From an archaeon (GTDB taxonomy: Archaea > Asgardarchaeota > Hermodarchaeia > Hermodarchaeales > Hermodarchaeaceae): DNA of 14,999 bases. Where the stretch lies: the NCBI GenBank assembly GCA_016550425.1, contig JABXGS010000026.1, forward strand, positions 1-14,999, read 5' to 3'. The notes beneath the pieces were generated by a model, which was given only the letters and a program-made list of their open reading frames with translations, searched no databases and was not told where the DNA came from. The translations under genes were made by a program, and so were the position numbers. Of the stretch, positions 1-6,802 are shown one piece after another (the stretch's first letter is position 1; each line of letters opens with the position of its first letter).

Positions 1-789
1 ATGCTCGCTTTCCTCGCCCAAGATAACACTACCAAGGTCATCCTTCTTGGTGCTGGTCAAATTTCGAATCTCACTAAATTCGGAACCGCCGTTCGTAAAG
101 CTCATCGTGCAAAGAAGCCTGTCATTGTATCTCTTTTTCCCCAGAAGATAACTAAACAACTCGGATTACATCGCCGAATCGGGAAAACTGTCACTCCACT
201 AACATCTCCCATCGCAAAACAACACAACCTTGTCATCACATCCTCATGGGGTCGAGCTGTGGATTTAGCCCTTCTCTGCCAGACTCAGCCACTTCCTGAA
301 GGTACAGGTGTTGCCGCCATCTCAAACTTTGGGGCCTATTGCGTCTATATTGCCAGCGCCCTCCACGATTCTCCCATGCAACTAGCCCAACTTACACCCA
401 AAACACGCAATGCTCTCAAAGAACATCTCCCCCCCTATTGTCGAACCGACAACCCAATCGGGCTCTATACCAACGCTGACGAAGAAAGATTAGACATTGC
501 TCTTCGCCTTGTTATTTCTGATCCCAACGTACACAATATCATTATCAGCCTTCTACCTGATTCACCCAACATCGACCCCGACTACCTTTACGTCATGCTC
601 CGACAACGCCTAAAAGCTCTCAAAACCCCCAAAACCATCATCAGTATTATCCCTGCCACCGAACGAGACAACCTTCTCATCAACAGCCTTGAACAGCTCA
701 ACATCCCCGTATACTCCAACTCACACCGAGCGGTCACTACATTAGAAAACGCATACCAACTCAATACCCGTCTCAAAACTAAACCATAG
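1..789 (+). CDS. ADP-forming acyl-CoA synthetase alpha-like paralogue, 5'-truncated by the window edge
   Basis: The 262 residues align without gaps, over the conserved stretch, with the C-terminal half of the AcdA encoded at 1106-2515: the flavodoxin-like CoA-ligase domains after the CoA-binding domain. Matching landmarks are KPVIV (39-43), the QPLPEG turn followed by AISNFGA, and NPIGL opposite NPIDL of AcdA. Position 1 is an ATG but is probably an internal methionine, because the CoA-binding domain must lie upstream of the window. The family's phosphohistidine motif SHTG aligns with RRIG (58-61); the nearest histidine is His57, two or so residues out of register. The protein is therefore either catalytically dead, a different acyl-CoA or CoA-binding regulator, or strongly diverged. 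The stop is TAG, and the Lrp-type domain follows in the same frame. Family assignment is fairly sure; enzymatic activity is doubtful. Confidence 0.78.
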   Translation: MLAFLAQDNTTKVILLGAGQISNLTKFGTAVRKAHRAKKPVIVSLFPQKITKQLGLHRRIGKTVTPLTSPIAKQHNLVITSSWGRAVDLALLCQTQPLPEGTGVAAISNFGAYCVYIASALHDSPMQLAQLTPKTRNALKEHLPPYCRTDNPIGLYTNADEERLDIALRLVISDPNVHNIIISLLPDSPNIDPDYLYVMLRQRLKALKTPKTIISIIPATERDNLLINSLEQLNIPVYSNSHRAVTTLENAYQLNTRLKTKP

Positions 790-795
790 GAGTGG

Positions 796-1059
796 ATACC
801 AATCTACAAAGCATATGTCCTCATCAAAGTCGCCCCCCAACAAGAAGACAAAATCTTACGCGAAATCAGCAAATTCGCGGCCATCTCAGAAGCGCACAAA
901 CTTTTCGGTCTTTATGATGTGATTGTTGAAATCGAACGAAAAGGCATGCGCGACATCATGGAAACAGTTTCCAAAATCCGCACCATCAAAGGTGTCCAAG
1001 ATACAATCACGAATCTCGTAGCAGACTTCGAGATGGATATCCATGGATCTCCCCTTTAA
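796..1059 (+). CDS. Stand-alone Lrp/AsnC ligand-binding (RAM) domain protein with a non-canonical start
   Basis: Reading from 796 gives about 87 residues beginning (ATA)-P-I-Y-K-A-Y-V-L-I-K-V and ending at TAA 1057-1059. The pattern YVLIKV, then AHKLFGLYDVIVEIE, then a helix, then I-K-G-V-Q-D-T-I-T-N-L-V is the beta-alpha-beta-beta-alpha-beta RAM fold of Lrp/AsnC regulators. There is no helix-turn-helix. Such small proteins form oligomers that bind amino acids or other small ligands. No ATG, GTG or TTG lies in frame before the domain core. The frame opens directly after the TAG (787-789) of the upstream gene. A Shine-Dalgarno-like GGAGTGGAT (789-797) suggests initiation at ATA 796 or ATC 802, unless there is a sequence error. 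Adjacency to acyl-CoA synthetase genes suggests metabolic sensing, but no target is visible. The domain is clear; the start is not. Confidence 0.78.
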   Translation: MPIYKAYVLIKVAPQQEDKILREISKFAAISEAHKLFGLYDVIVEIERKGMRDIMETVSKIRTIKGVQDTITNLVADFEMDIHGSPL

Positions 1060-1083
1060 CACCCAAAGTGCGTGTAATCCAAA

Positions 1084-1100
1084 GGAGGTCAACTGAGGGG
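1084..1100 (+). promoter_or_regulatory. Ribosome binding region of acdA
   Basis: A strong GGAGGT (1084-1089) lies 16 bases before the ATG at 1106, which is too far for normal use. A second purine run GAGGGG (1095-1100) sits 5 bases before the ATG and is the better placed site. The start at 1106 is also supported by the protein, whose CoA-binding domain begins within ten residues (FFNPKTVAVVGAS). Confidence 0.5.
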
Positions 1101-1105
1101 CTGTA

Positions 1106-2515
1106 ATGAAATCGGACTTGGAGCCGTTTTTCAATCCAAAAACGGTCGCGGTCGTTGGGGCTTCAGCACGAAAAGCCAGTATAGGCGGCGTGATTTTTCG
1201 AAACTTTCTCAAACCCGCCTTCAAAGGAGTAGTCTACCCCATCAATCCCCGGGCAACTGAAGTCCTTGGCATACCAAGTTACGAACATGTATCCGGGGTT
1301 CCTGAACCCATTGATCTTGCTGTTATCGCCGTTCCCGCTGGTATCGTTCCAAACATTATGAAAGATTGTGAAGAAAAAGGAGTCAAAACAGCTATCATCA
1401 TAAGTGGTGGGTTTAAGGAAACGGGGCCTGAAGGAGCATACCTCGAAGAACAGGTTGTGGAAATCGCCAAAAGAAGTGGCATTCGAGTAATCGGCCCCAA
1501 TTGTGTCGGTATCTATGACACGAACACCGGTGTGGACACCACCTTTCTTCCCGCCTCACGGATGGGCCGACCCGGAAAAGGATACATCAGTTTCATAAGT
1601 CAAAGTGGTGCATTTGCAGCCGTGGTTCTGGATATGAATGCCCAATCCGGGCTCGGAGTAAGCCGTGTTATTAGTTTTGGCAACAAAGCCGATGTCAACG
1701 AAATCGATCTCATCAAATATCTCGGAGACGACCCTGAAACGCGAGTAATCGTCGAATACCTAGAGGGGCTTTCTCCGAGCACAGGAGCATCCTATATTCA
1801 AACTGCAAAAATGGTAACTCGTCAGAAACCAATCATCGTTGTGAAGTCTGGTCGATCAAAACGCGGTTCAGTCGCTGCCGCAAGTCATACCGGCGCATTG
1901 GCAGGAGATGCCCGACTCTATGATTTTGCCTTTCAACAGGCAGGAATTCTCTCTGCCCAGGACTTTGAAGATGGTTTCGAGATGGCAAAAGCCCTTGCTT
2001 CACAACCTCCCGCTCAGGGAAATCGGATTCTCATTGTGACAGATGCGGGAGGAGCAGGTGTCATGACCGTTGATGCCTGTGAAGCTCTAGGACTTAAGGT
2101 TCCTGAAACACCTAAGAAGGAAAAACAGGTTCTTCGCGAAGCTTTCCCTGGGTACTGCAGTGTTCATAATCCAATCGATCTCACAGGAGATACCAATGCA
2201 GAACGTTACCAAATCGCCTTTGACACTCTTCTTGGTACCTCCTATTATGATGCTGCGATTGCCATCGTGATGATGCAGGTTCCTTTATTGAATCTTGATA
2301 TTGTTGATCGTCTAGTAGCTATTGTTCGGAAATATCAGAAGCCCCTAATTGCCCTTACTGCTGGAGGACGATTCACCATGAAAGGAGCTCGACTTCTTGA
2401 AGAAGCAGGAATTCCAGCACTGCCCACTCCGGCAAGGGCTGCAAAAGCCCTCTGGGCACTAGTAGAATACGGCCAACACCTAAAGAAATTCCAATCACAA
2501 GCAAGCAAAAAATAA
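1106..2515 (+). CDS. acdA: ADP-forming acyl-CoA synthetase (acetate-CoA ligase type), alpha subunit
   Basis: This archaeal-type NDP-forming acyl-CoA synthetase subunit converts acyl-CoA, ADP and phosphate to the acid, CoA and ATP through a phosphohistidine, normally with an ATP-grasp beta subunit. At 469 residues it matches stand-alone alpha subunits. The N-terminal Rossmann CoA-binding domain has FFNPKTVAVVGAS (8-20), followed by VIGPNCVG. The first ligase domain carries YISFISQSGAF, and the catalytic His is His261 in ASHTGALAG. The second ligase domain contains IVTDAGGAGV and HNPIDLTGD. No beta-subunit gene is adjacent, so the partner must lie elsewhere. The gene follows a diverged paralogue and the RAM-domain gene, and precedes a thiolase, so an acyl-CoA product such as acetyl- or branched-chain acyl-CoA is likely; the substrate cannot be told. 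The stop is TAA. Confidence 0.93.
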   Translation: MKSDLEPFFNPKTVAVVGASARKASIGGVIFRNFLKPAFKGVVYPINPRATEVLGIPSYEHVSGVPEPIDLAVIAVPAGIVPNIMKDCEEKGVKTAIIISGGFKETGPEGAYLEEQVVEIAKRSGIRVIGPNCVGIYDTNTGVDTTFLPASRMGRPGKGYISFISQSGAFAAVVLDMNAQSGLGVSRVISFGNKADVNEIDLIKYLGDDPETRVIVEYLEGLSPSTGASYIQTAKMVTRQKPIIVVKSGRSKRGSVAAASHTGALAGDARLYDFAFQQAGILSAQDFEDGFEMAKALASQPPAQGNRILIVTDAGGAGVMTVDACEALGLKVPETPKKEKQVLREAFPGYCSVHNPIDLTGDTNAERYQIAFDTLLGTSYYDAAIAIVMMQVPLLNLDIVDRLVAIVRKYQKPLIALTAGGRFTMKGARLLEEAGIPALPTPARAAKALWALVEYGQHLKKFQSQASKK

Positions 2516-2553
2516 TCGCTCGATTTTTTCAAAGACAGTGGGACAACGGTACT

Positions 2554-2568
2554 GTTTATAATTATATG
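2554..2568 (+). promoter_or_regulatory. Candidate TATA box for the thiolase-DUF35 pair
   Basis: The 103-base gap after acdA contains the A/T-only run TTTATAATTATAT (2555-2567). Archaeal TATA boxes lie about 25 bases before transcription starts. That would place the start near 2590, just ahead of the Shine-Dalgarno GGTGAGG (2603-2609) and the GTG start at 2619. The placement is consistent with a separate promoter and argues against the in-frame GTG at 2577. Confidence 0.5.
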
Positions 2569-2618
2569 AGATTACCGTGCTTCATTCCGCGTTCCTCAAA
2601 TTGGTGAGGTGTACTAAT

Positions 2619-3779
2619 GTGCTCAAAGTAAGCATTGTTGGAGCCGGACAAACCAAGTTCGGTCGTCATGACAAATATAATCTTCGGGAACTTTTCGCGC
2701 TTGCCGCTCACGAAGCCATCGAAGATGCAGGAATTGTCCCCAAAGATGTGGAAGCTGCCTTCATCGGAAACTTGTCTGCAGACCAGTTCAATCGGCAAAC
2801 CCATATCGCACCAATGATGGTGGATGCTGCAGGCATGAAAGGGATTCCTGCAACCAAATGCGAAGCGGCTTGTGCCTCTTCAGCCGCTGCCTTACGAGCA
2901 GCAATTCTTGCCATCGAATCGGGGCACCATGATGTGGTCATGGCCGCTGGTGTGGAAAAGATGACCGACCTAAATACAGCCGGAGTTATTGAAACGCTCG
3001 CAATGGCTGCAGATCAACCCTTTGAAGCGCAACCAGGCATCACTTTCCCAGGCATTTTCGCCATTTTCGCCACGGCTCATATGGCTAAATATGGAACAAC
3101 TAAAGAGCAACTGGCTGCAGTGGCCATTAAAAATCATGCCAACGCGGTTCATAATCCATTAGCCCAATATCAAAAAGCAATCACACTGGAACAAGCGTTA
3201 TCAGCACGGATGGTCGCTTGGCCATTAGGTCTTTTTGATTGTTCACCAATCACGGATGGAGCTGCTGCTGTTATCCTCACGCGGAATAAACAGGCGAAGA
3301 AGTTCACAGACGCGCCGGTAAAAATCATAGCATCAGCCCAAGCGAATGACCATATGGATATGTCAGATCGCGCTACTCTCACCTCTCTCTACTCGGCACG
3401 AACAGCGGCAGACCTGGCATACAAACAAGCACGGATCATGCCACAAGATATCGGCGTTGCGGAAGTCCATGACTGTTTTACTATCGCAGAAATAATTGCT
3501 ACCGAAGATCTTCGATTCTTCAAACCAGGAATGGGCGGGCAAGCTGTCCAAGAAGAGTATACTGCGCTTGATGGAGAATTTCCTATCAATCCTAGTGGTG
3601 GTCTCAAAGCCAAAGGTCACCCAGTTGGTGCGACAGGAGTAGCCCAAATCGTCGAATTATATCACCAGCTTCGAAACGAAGCAGGAAAACGACAAGTTGA
3701 CTCACCAAATTACGCATTAGCTCACAATGTAGGCGGATCAGGAGCGACTGCGGCAGTCCATATTTGTGAACGATGGTGA
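2619..3779 (+). CDS. Archaeal-type thiolase (acetyl-CoA C-acyltransferase family, SCP-x-like)
   Basis: The start is GTG 2619, because GGTGAGG (2603-2609) sits 9 bases upstream and the mature N-terminus VLKVSIVGAGQTKFG matches archaeal thiolases; an in-frame GTG at 2577 would add 14 unlikely residues. The protein has 386 residues. Catalytic residues visible are the nucleophile Cys85 in CEAACASS, His284 in VHDCF and His334 in GHPVGATG. The C-terminal motif NVGGSG lacks the second cysteine of bacterial biosynthetic thiolases, as is common in the archaeal/SCP-x branch. Archaeal thiolases of this type work with a DUF35 protein, and in some methanogens also with HMG-CoA synthase, to condense acetyl-CoA units. 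Here DUF35 overlaps the thiolase stop region but no HMG-CoA synthase is present. The role may be acetoacetyl-CoA formation for mevalonate or acyl-CoA breakdown; the sequence does not decide. Confidence 0.93.
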   Translation: MLKVSIVGAGQTKFGRHDKYNLRELFALAAHEAIEDAGIVPKDVEAAFIGNLSADQFNRQTHIAPMMVDAAGMKGIPATKCEAACASSAAALRAAILAIESGHHDVVMAAGVEKMTDLNTAGVIETLAMAADQPFEAQPGITFPGIFAIFATAHMAKYGTTKEQLAAVAIKNHANAVHNPLAQYQKAITLEQALSARMVAWPLGLFDCSPITDGAAAVILTRNKQAKKFTDAPVKIIASAQANDHMDMSDRATLTSLYSARTAADLAYKQARIMPQDIGVAEVHDCFTIAEIIATEDLRFFKPGMGGQAVQEEYTALDGEFPINPSGGLKAKGHPVGATGVAQIVELYHQLRNEAGKRQVDSPNYALAHNVGGSGATAAVHICERW

Positions 3780-3784
3780 TTAAG

Positions 3785-4189
3785 ATGAGTGAAGAAACAA
3801 CTTTGAAGAAATACTTTGAATTGCTCAATGAACGAAAATTGTACGCTGCTTATTGTTCCAACTGTGACACGCTTCATCTTCCCCCTCGTCTCTTTTGTAC
3901 ACAATGCAATAGTAAAACTACCGGTTGGAAACCACTCAGTGGAGAAGGAACACTCCGCTCTTTCACCATAATCCACATCGCTGGAACCACATACACAGCG
4001 GATGTTCCCTATATTGTCGCCATTATTGCTTTGAAAGAAGGGCCCTCAATATGTGCAAGGCTTGTGGGGACTGATCCACTTAAACCCGAGAAAATACACG
4101 TCGGCGATGCTGTCATTGCAGACTTTGAAGAGTTACCGGGACCTACACCAGAAGAAAAAACAATACGGCTTGTCTTCCGTCCCGCGTAG
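3785..4189 (+). CDS. DUF35 zinc-ribbon/OB-fold acyl-CoA-binding scaffold protein
   Basis: The 134-residue protein has an N-terminal helix, a rubredoxin-like zinc ribbon with two CxxC pairs (CSNC and CTQC, about 14 residues apart), and a C-terminal OB-fold (GEGTLRSFTIIH through VGDAVIADFEEL). This is the DUF35 family, whose archaeal members bridge thiolase and HMG-CoA synthase and share a CoA site that channels the intermediate. I prefer ATG 3785 to ATG 3773. GGTGA at 3775-3779, covering the thiolase stop, is 5 bases ahead of 3785, and family members begin close to the helix. The pair is translationally linked with the thiolase, so the two products probably form one complex. The stop is TAG, only 24 bases from the end of the convergent M20 gene. 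Confidence 0.9.
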   Translation: MSEETTLKKYFELLNERKLYAAYCSNCDTLHLPPRLFCTQCNSKTTGWKPLSGEGTLRSFTIIHIAGTTYTADVPYIVAIIALKEGPSICARLVGTDPLKPEKIHVGDAVIADFEELPGPTPEEKTIRLVFRPA

Positions 4190-4213
4190 ATCCATTTAGC
4201 ATTCAAGCATTAG

Positions 4214-5551
4214 CTACATCTTCACTCCAAGATATCGGAGGACCGATACGGCGAACACTTTTGTCACTTTTACTAGGTCGTCGATAGATACGTTTTCGTC
4301 AGCCGTATGGGCTAAGGTCATATTACCTGGACCATAGACCACAGTTGATTCGATTCCTGCCCGACGGAGCAATCGACCATCGGTGGCATAGGGCACTAAA
4401 AAGAACACTGATGGACCTGCTATCATTTTCGAAACATCAAAGACAGTAGTAACTAGCTTGTTATGTTCATAATTAGGAACCGAGTTCCCTTCAAACGCCT
4501 CAATAATTTCGGTTTCACAAGCCTCCGCGGTGCCCAGTTTCTGTGCATGCTGATTTATGAAATCAATCATCTCTTGAGGTTGTTGACCGGGCAGAATTCG
4601 AAAGTCAAGTTGCGCTTCACAACGATCGGGGACAACATTCGCTGCTACTCCACCGGTTATTGTGCCGATATTCATTGTTGTAGTAGCTAGCCCTGTCAAT
4701 CCCGCGGAAAGAGGATTAGAATCCCCACCTTGTGTGATGAATGTTTCCATTGATTGTGGTTCGATGCCTAATGCAGCTGCAATTTGAGCAACCACCGCTT
4801 CGCGGGTAATCGGAGGGGGAATCGTCGGGGGTTGGGCTTCTTTGAGGGCCGCAAGCAGTTCCATCATCATCGTGATGGCGTTCTTGCCTGCCGAAGGAAT
4901 ACTTCCATGCGCCTTCTCACCCTTTGTGGTCACTTTAATCCAAACTGGTCCCTTCTCACCAATATTGATGGCGAAGCCAAGCTGTCCAATCCCCGAGGGT
5001 TCCGCAATCAAGGCGGCATCAGCCCTAATTTTGTTCCAGACATTCTCAATGCACCAGGCCGTTCCCAAATCACCTTGCCTTTCCTCATCTCCAACAGCGT
5101 TGAGGATGAGCGTACCTTTCAAAGGCACATCCAACTCATGCAAAACACTCATTGCCATCGCCATACACGCCACGCCACCTTTCATGTCCATAGCGCCCCG
5201 CCCATAGATCAACCCATCACGGATTTCTGCTGCAAAGGGGTCCACTGTCCAATCCTCCCCAGGTGGAACAACATCCACATGACCGTTGAACAATAGTCGT
5301 TTCCCTTTGCTTGCTTTCCATGTAGCAACCAGATTATCGATGCTTGGGTGGGACGCAAAATATTCGGTTTGGATACCGCGCTTTTCTAAAGTCTTTCCAA
5401 CACGATGTGCAACTTCAGCTTCACCCCGGGTTTCTCGGTCCCAGCTTGGAATCCGAATCAAATCCTGGCAGAGTTCCACTAGTTCATCCTCGCTTTCATC
5501 AATATGAGCAATGATTTTTTGTTCCCATTCACTTGTTGTCAAAGTGACCAC
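4214..5551 (-). CDS. M20-family metallo-deacylase (ArgE/DapE/acetylornithine deacetylase type)
   Basis: The 445 residues are typical of the longer ArgE/DapE subgroup. The di-zinc site is complete: His91 and Asp93 in GHVDVVP, bridging Asp122 in GRGAMDMKGG, catalytic Glu156 and metal-binding Glu157 in GDEE, the AEP acid Glu184, and His415 in TLAHTADEN. His214 (KAHGS) lies in the lid/dimerisation domain inserted between the two catalytic halves. The family hydrolyses N-acyl bonds of amino acids or small peptides in the cytoplasm; substrates include N-acetylornithine and N-succinyl-diaminopimelate. No arginine or lysine biosynthesis gene is adjacent (the neighbouring aldolase is not a normal DapA), so the substrate is open. 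The start is GTG at 5551 with no clear Shine-Dalgarno; TTG a few codons in is an alternative. The gene is divergent from the CitG-like gene with about 110 bases between. Confidence 0.92.
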   Translation of the reverse strand: MVTLTTSEWEQKIIAHIDESEDELVELCQDLIRIPSWDRETRGEAEVAHRVGKTLEKRGIQTEYFASHPSIDNLVATWKASKGKRLLFNGHVDVVPPGEDWTVDPFAAEIRDGLIYGRGAMDMKGGVACMAMAMSVLHELDVPLKGTLILNAVGDEERQGDLGTAWCIENVWNKIRADAALIAEPSGIGQLGFAINIGEKGPVWIKVTTKGEKAHGSIPSAGKNAITMMMELLAALKEAQPPTIPPPITREAVVAQIAAALGIEPQSMETFITQGGDSNPLSAGLTGLATTTMNIGTITGGVAANVVPDRCEAQLDFRILPGQQPQEMIDFINQHAQKLGTAEACETEIIEAFEGNSVPNYEHNKLVTTVFDVSKMIAGPSVFFLVPYATDGRLLRRAGIESTVVYGPGNMTLAHTADENVSIDDLVKVTKVFAVSVLRYLGVKM

Positions 5552-5610
5552 GACAGAAATCTATCGAAAAGGGGAGAGAAAAAGCTTCAGGGTGTTCGAG
5601 GCTTCAACCA

Positions 5611-5630
5611 AATATCTTATACTAATAAAA
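5611..5630. promoter_or_regulatory. Shared A/T-rich divergent promoter region
   Basis: Between the divergent M20 and CitG-like genes lies the A/T-rich run AATATCTTATACTAATAAAA. Read on the plus strand it can supply a TATA element about 30-45 bases before the Shine-Dalgarno and ATG of the CitG-like gene. Read on the minus strand it lies about 60-75 bases before the GTG of the M20 gene. Whether it serves one gene or both cannot be told. Confidence 0.4.
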
Positions 5631-5663
5631 TGCCCCTTTTCTCATAACAGGTGATATCCCCAA

Positions 5664-6647
5664 ATGGTTCAGGGAGTTAAGGTTGAGGAGCAACTGTGTG
5701 ACATTTCAGAGAAGGCACAATTTGCCATGTTCTTAGACATTCTTACTCCCAAACCCGGCAATGTGCATCGGTACAAGGATCACCCTGATACTCGATTTAT
5801 CCATTTTGTTGCTAGTATCAACAGCTTAGGATATCCCCTTCATCAAAGTGCGAAGTGGGGCTATGAATTTAGTACAGCAGATTATGCCCCCTCACATATT
5901 GGGAAACTCATCCGACTCGCAGTCCAGGCCTCAATGGAGCCCCATGGAAAGAATACCTTACTGGGCACAATTTTACTTCTTGTCCCACTCACTGCAGCTG
6001 CAGGACACGAAATCGCCCGTCCTCGATCAACGAGGACCACGCTCCAGCAGAACCTCAAACGGATTCTAGCAAATACTAGTGTTGAAGATGCCATTGAACT
6101 TATTCACGCCCTACAGGTGGCTAGTCCCGGTGGCGCTATTCCCAAAACAGCGGAATGGAAACCACCATCTCAGGCTTTTGATTTCCAGTCACCTCATACT
6201 ATTCAGTTGATTCGTCGCGAGAAATATTCACTCTGTGACTTACAAGCTTTAGCCGCAAGCTACGATTCTATTGCCTCTGAATATACTACGAACTTTGCAT
6301 ACACCTTCGATACGCTCTACCCCCAAGTGATCAAAGCGCTGAATCAGCATTCACGTACCGAAGATGCTGTTCTTGCTTCCTATCTTTGGGCGCTTAGTAA
6401 TCGCCCCGACTCCTTTATCCAACGGAAAAATGGCGTCGAGGTTGCTCAAGATGTCATGCAACGCGCCCAGAATGTGTATGCCAGAATTATGAAGCTGCCA
6501 GAAACGAGCTGGGCTACACAGACTGAACCCTTCGACGACTACCTCCGTAAACAGGGTTCTCAACTGAATCCAGGAACCACCGCTGACTTACTTTCAGCTG
6601 CCCTCTTTCTTGCCCTATTCCTTGGGAATATCAAATCTATCCTCTAA
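5664..6647 (+). CDS. CitG-like protein (triphosphoribosyl-dephospho-CoA synthase family)
   Basis: The 327-residue helical protein carries the family landmarks: TPKPGNVHR (28-36), NTLLGTILLLVPL (97-109) and the C-terminal NPGTTADLLSAALF (302-315). In bacteria CitG transfers the triphosphoribosyl group from ATP to dephospho-CoA to make the citrate lyase cofactor. No citrate or malonate lyase genes are nearby, so the archaeal homologue probably acts on another cofactor or nucleotide. A relative (COG1767) belongs, as I recall, to gene sets for tetrahydromethanopterin-linked C1 metabolism in methylotrophs, which would fit the Fae domain encoded in the next gene. The start at ATG 5664 is supported by GGTGAT (5650-5655), 8 bases upstream. 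The family is clear; the reaction here is unknown. Confidence 0.82.
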   Translation: MVQGVKVEEQLCDISEKAQFAMFLDILTPKPGNVHRYKDHPDTRFIHFVASINSLGYPLHQSAKWGYEFSTADYAPSHIGKLIRLAVQASMEPHGKNTLLGTILLLVPLTAAAGHEIARPRSTRTTLQQNLKRILANTSVEDAIELIHALQVASPGGAIPKTAEWKPPSQAFDFQSPHTIQLIRREKYSLCDLQALAASYDSIASEYTTNFAYTFDTLYPQVIKALNQHSRTEDAVLASYLWALSNRPDSFIQRKNGVEVAQDVMQRAQNVYARIMKLPETSWATQTEPFDDYLRKQGSQLNPGTTADLLSAALFLALFLGNIKSIL

Positions 6648-6671
6648 CAAATTCCTTAAAGCTCCCATTTG

Positions 6672-6698
6672 TGGTTTTTATTACTTTTTGTAAAAACT
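6672..6698. terminator. T-rich termination region between convergent genes
   Basis: After the CitG-like stop the plus strand holds two U-tract blocks, GGTTTTTATTACTTTTTG (6673-6690), the usual archaeal intrinsic termination signal. The adjoining GTAAAAACTA reads as GTTTTTAC on the minus strand and can serve the opposing aldolase-Fae gene. No run is longer than five T, so efficiency is uncertain. Confidence 0.45.
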
Positions 6699-6718
6699 AC
6701 CTGATATTGCCTTCACTA

Positions 6719-6747
6719 ATAATGATGCATCCTGCCTTCATCATTAT
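6719..6747. repeat. Inverted repeat in the convergent intergenic region
   Basis: ATAATGATG-like arm 6719-6727 (AATGATG core) pairs with CATCATT-containing arm 6739-6747, giving nine base pairs around an 11-base loop. On the minus strand it lies downstream of the aldolase-Fae stop and is followed by the T-tract near 6691-6698. It may therefore be part of a terminator or a 3' end stabilising hairpin. On the plus strand no T-run follows it. Confidence 0.4.
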
Positions 6748-6802
6748 AGACGGAAACGAATTGAGGTTGAGAAGTCTTTGACTCATACAGTAACTAGTTG
6801 GC

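Noticed and set aside
787..789. TAG between the acyl-CoA synthetase-like frame and the RAM domain as a pyrrolysine codon
   Set aside because: TAG also ends other genes here (DUF35, the M20 gene, the TIM-barrel gene), and each is followed by no in-frame domain. General TAG recoding is therefore unlikely, although local readthrough is not excluded.
2577..2618. Longer thiolase start at GTG 2577
   Set aside because: It has no Shine-Dalgarno, would start about 10 bases after the TATA-like run, and adds residues not matching thiolases; GTG 2619 has GGTGAGG at good spacing.
4784..5296. A 170-codon plus-strand open frame opposite the M20 gene
   Set aside because: It lies wholly inside the M20 coding region on the other strand, has no recognisable domain, and is an antisense shadow; the M20 frame has all catalytic residues.
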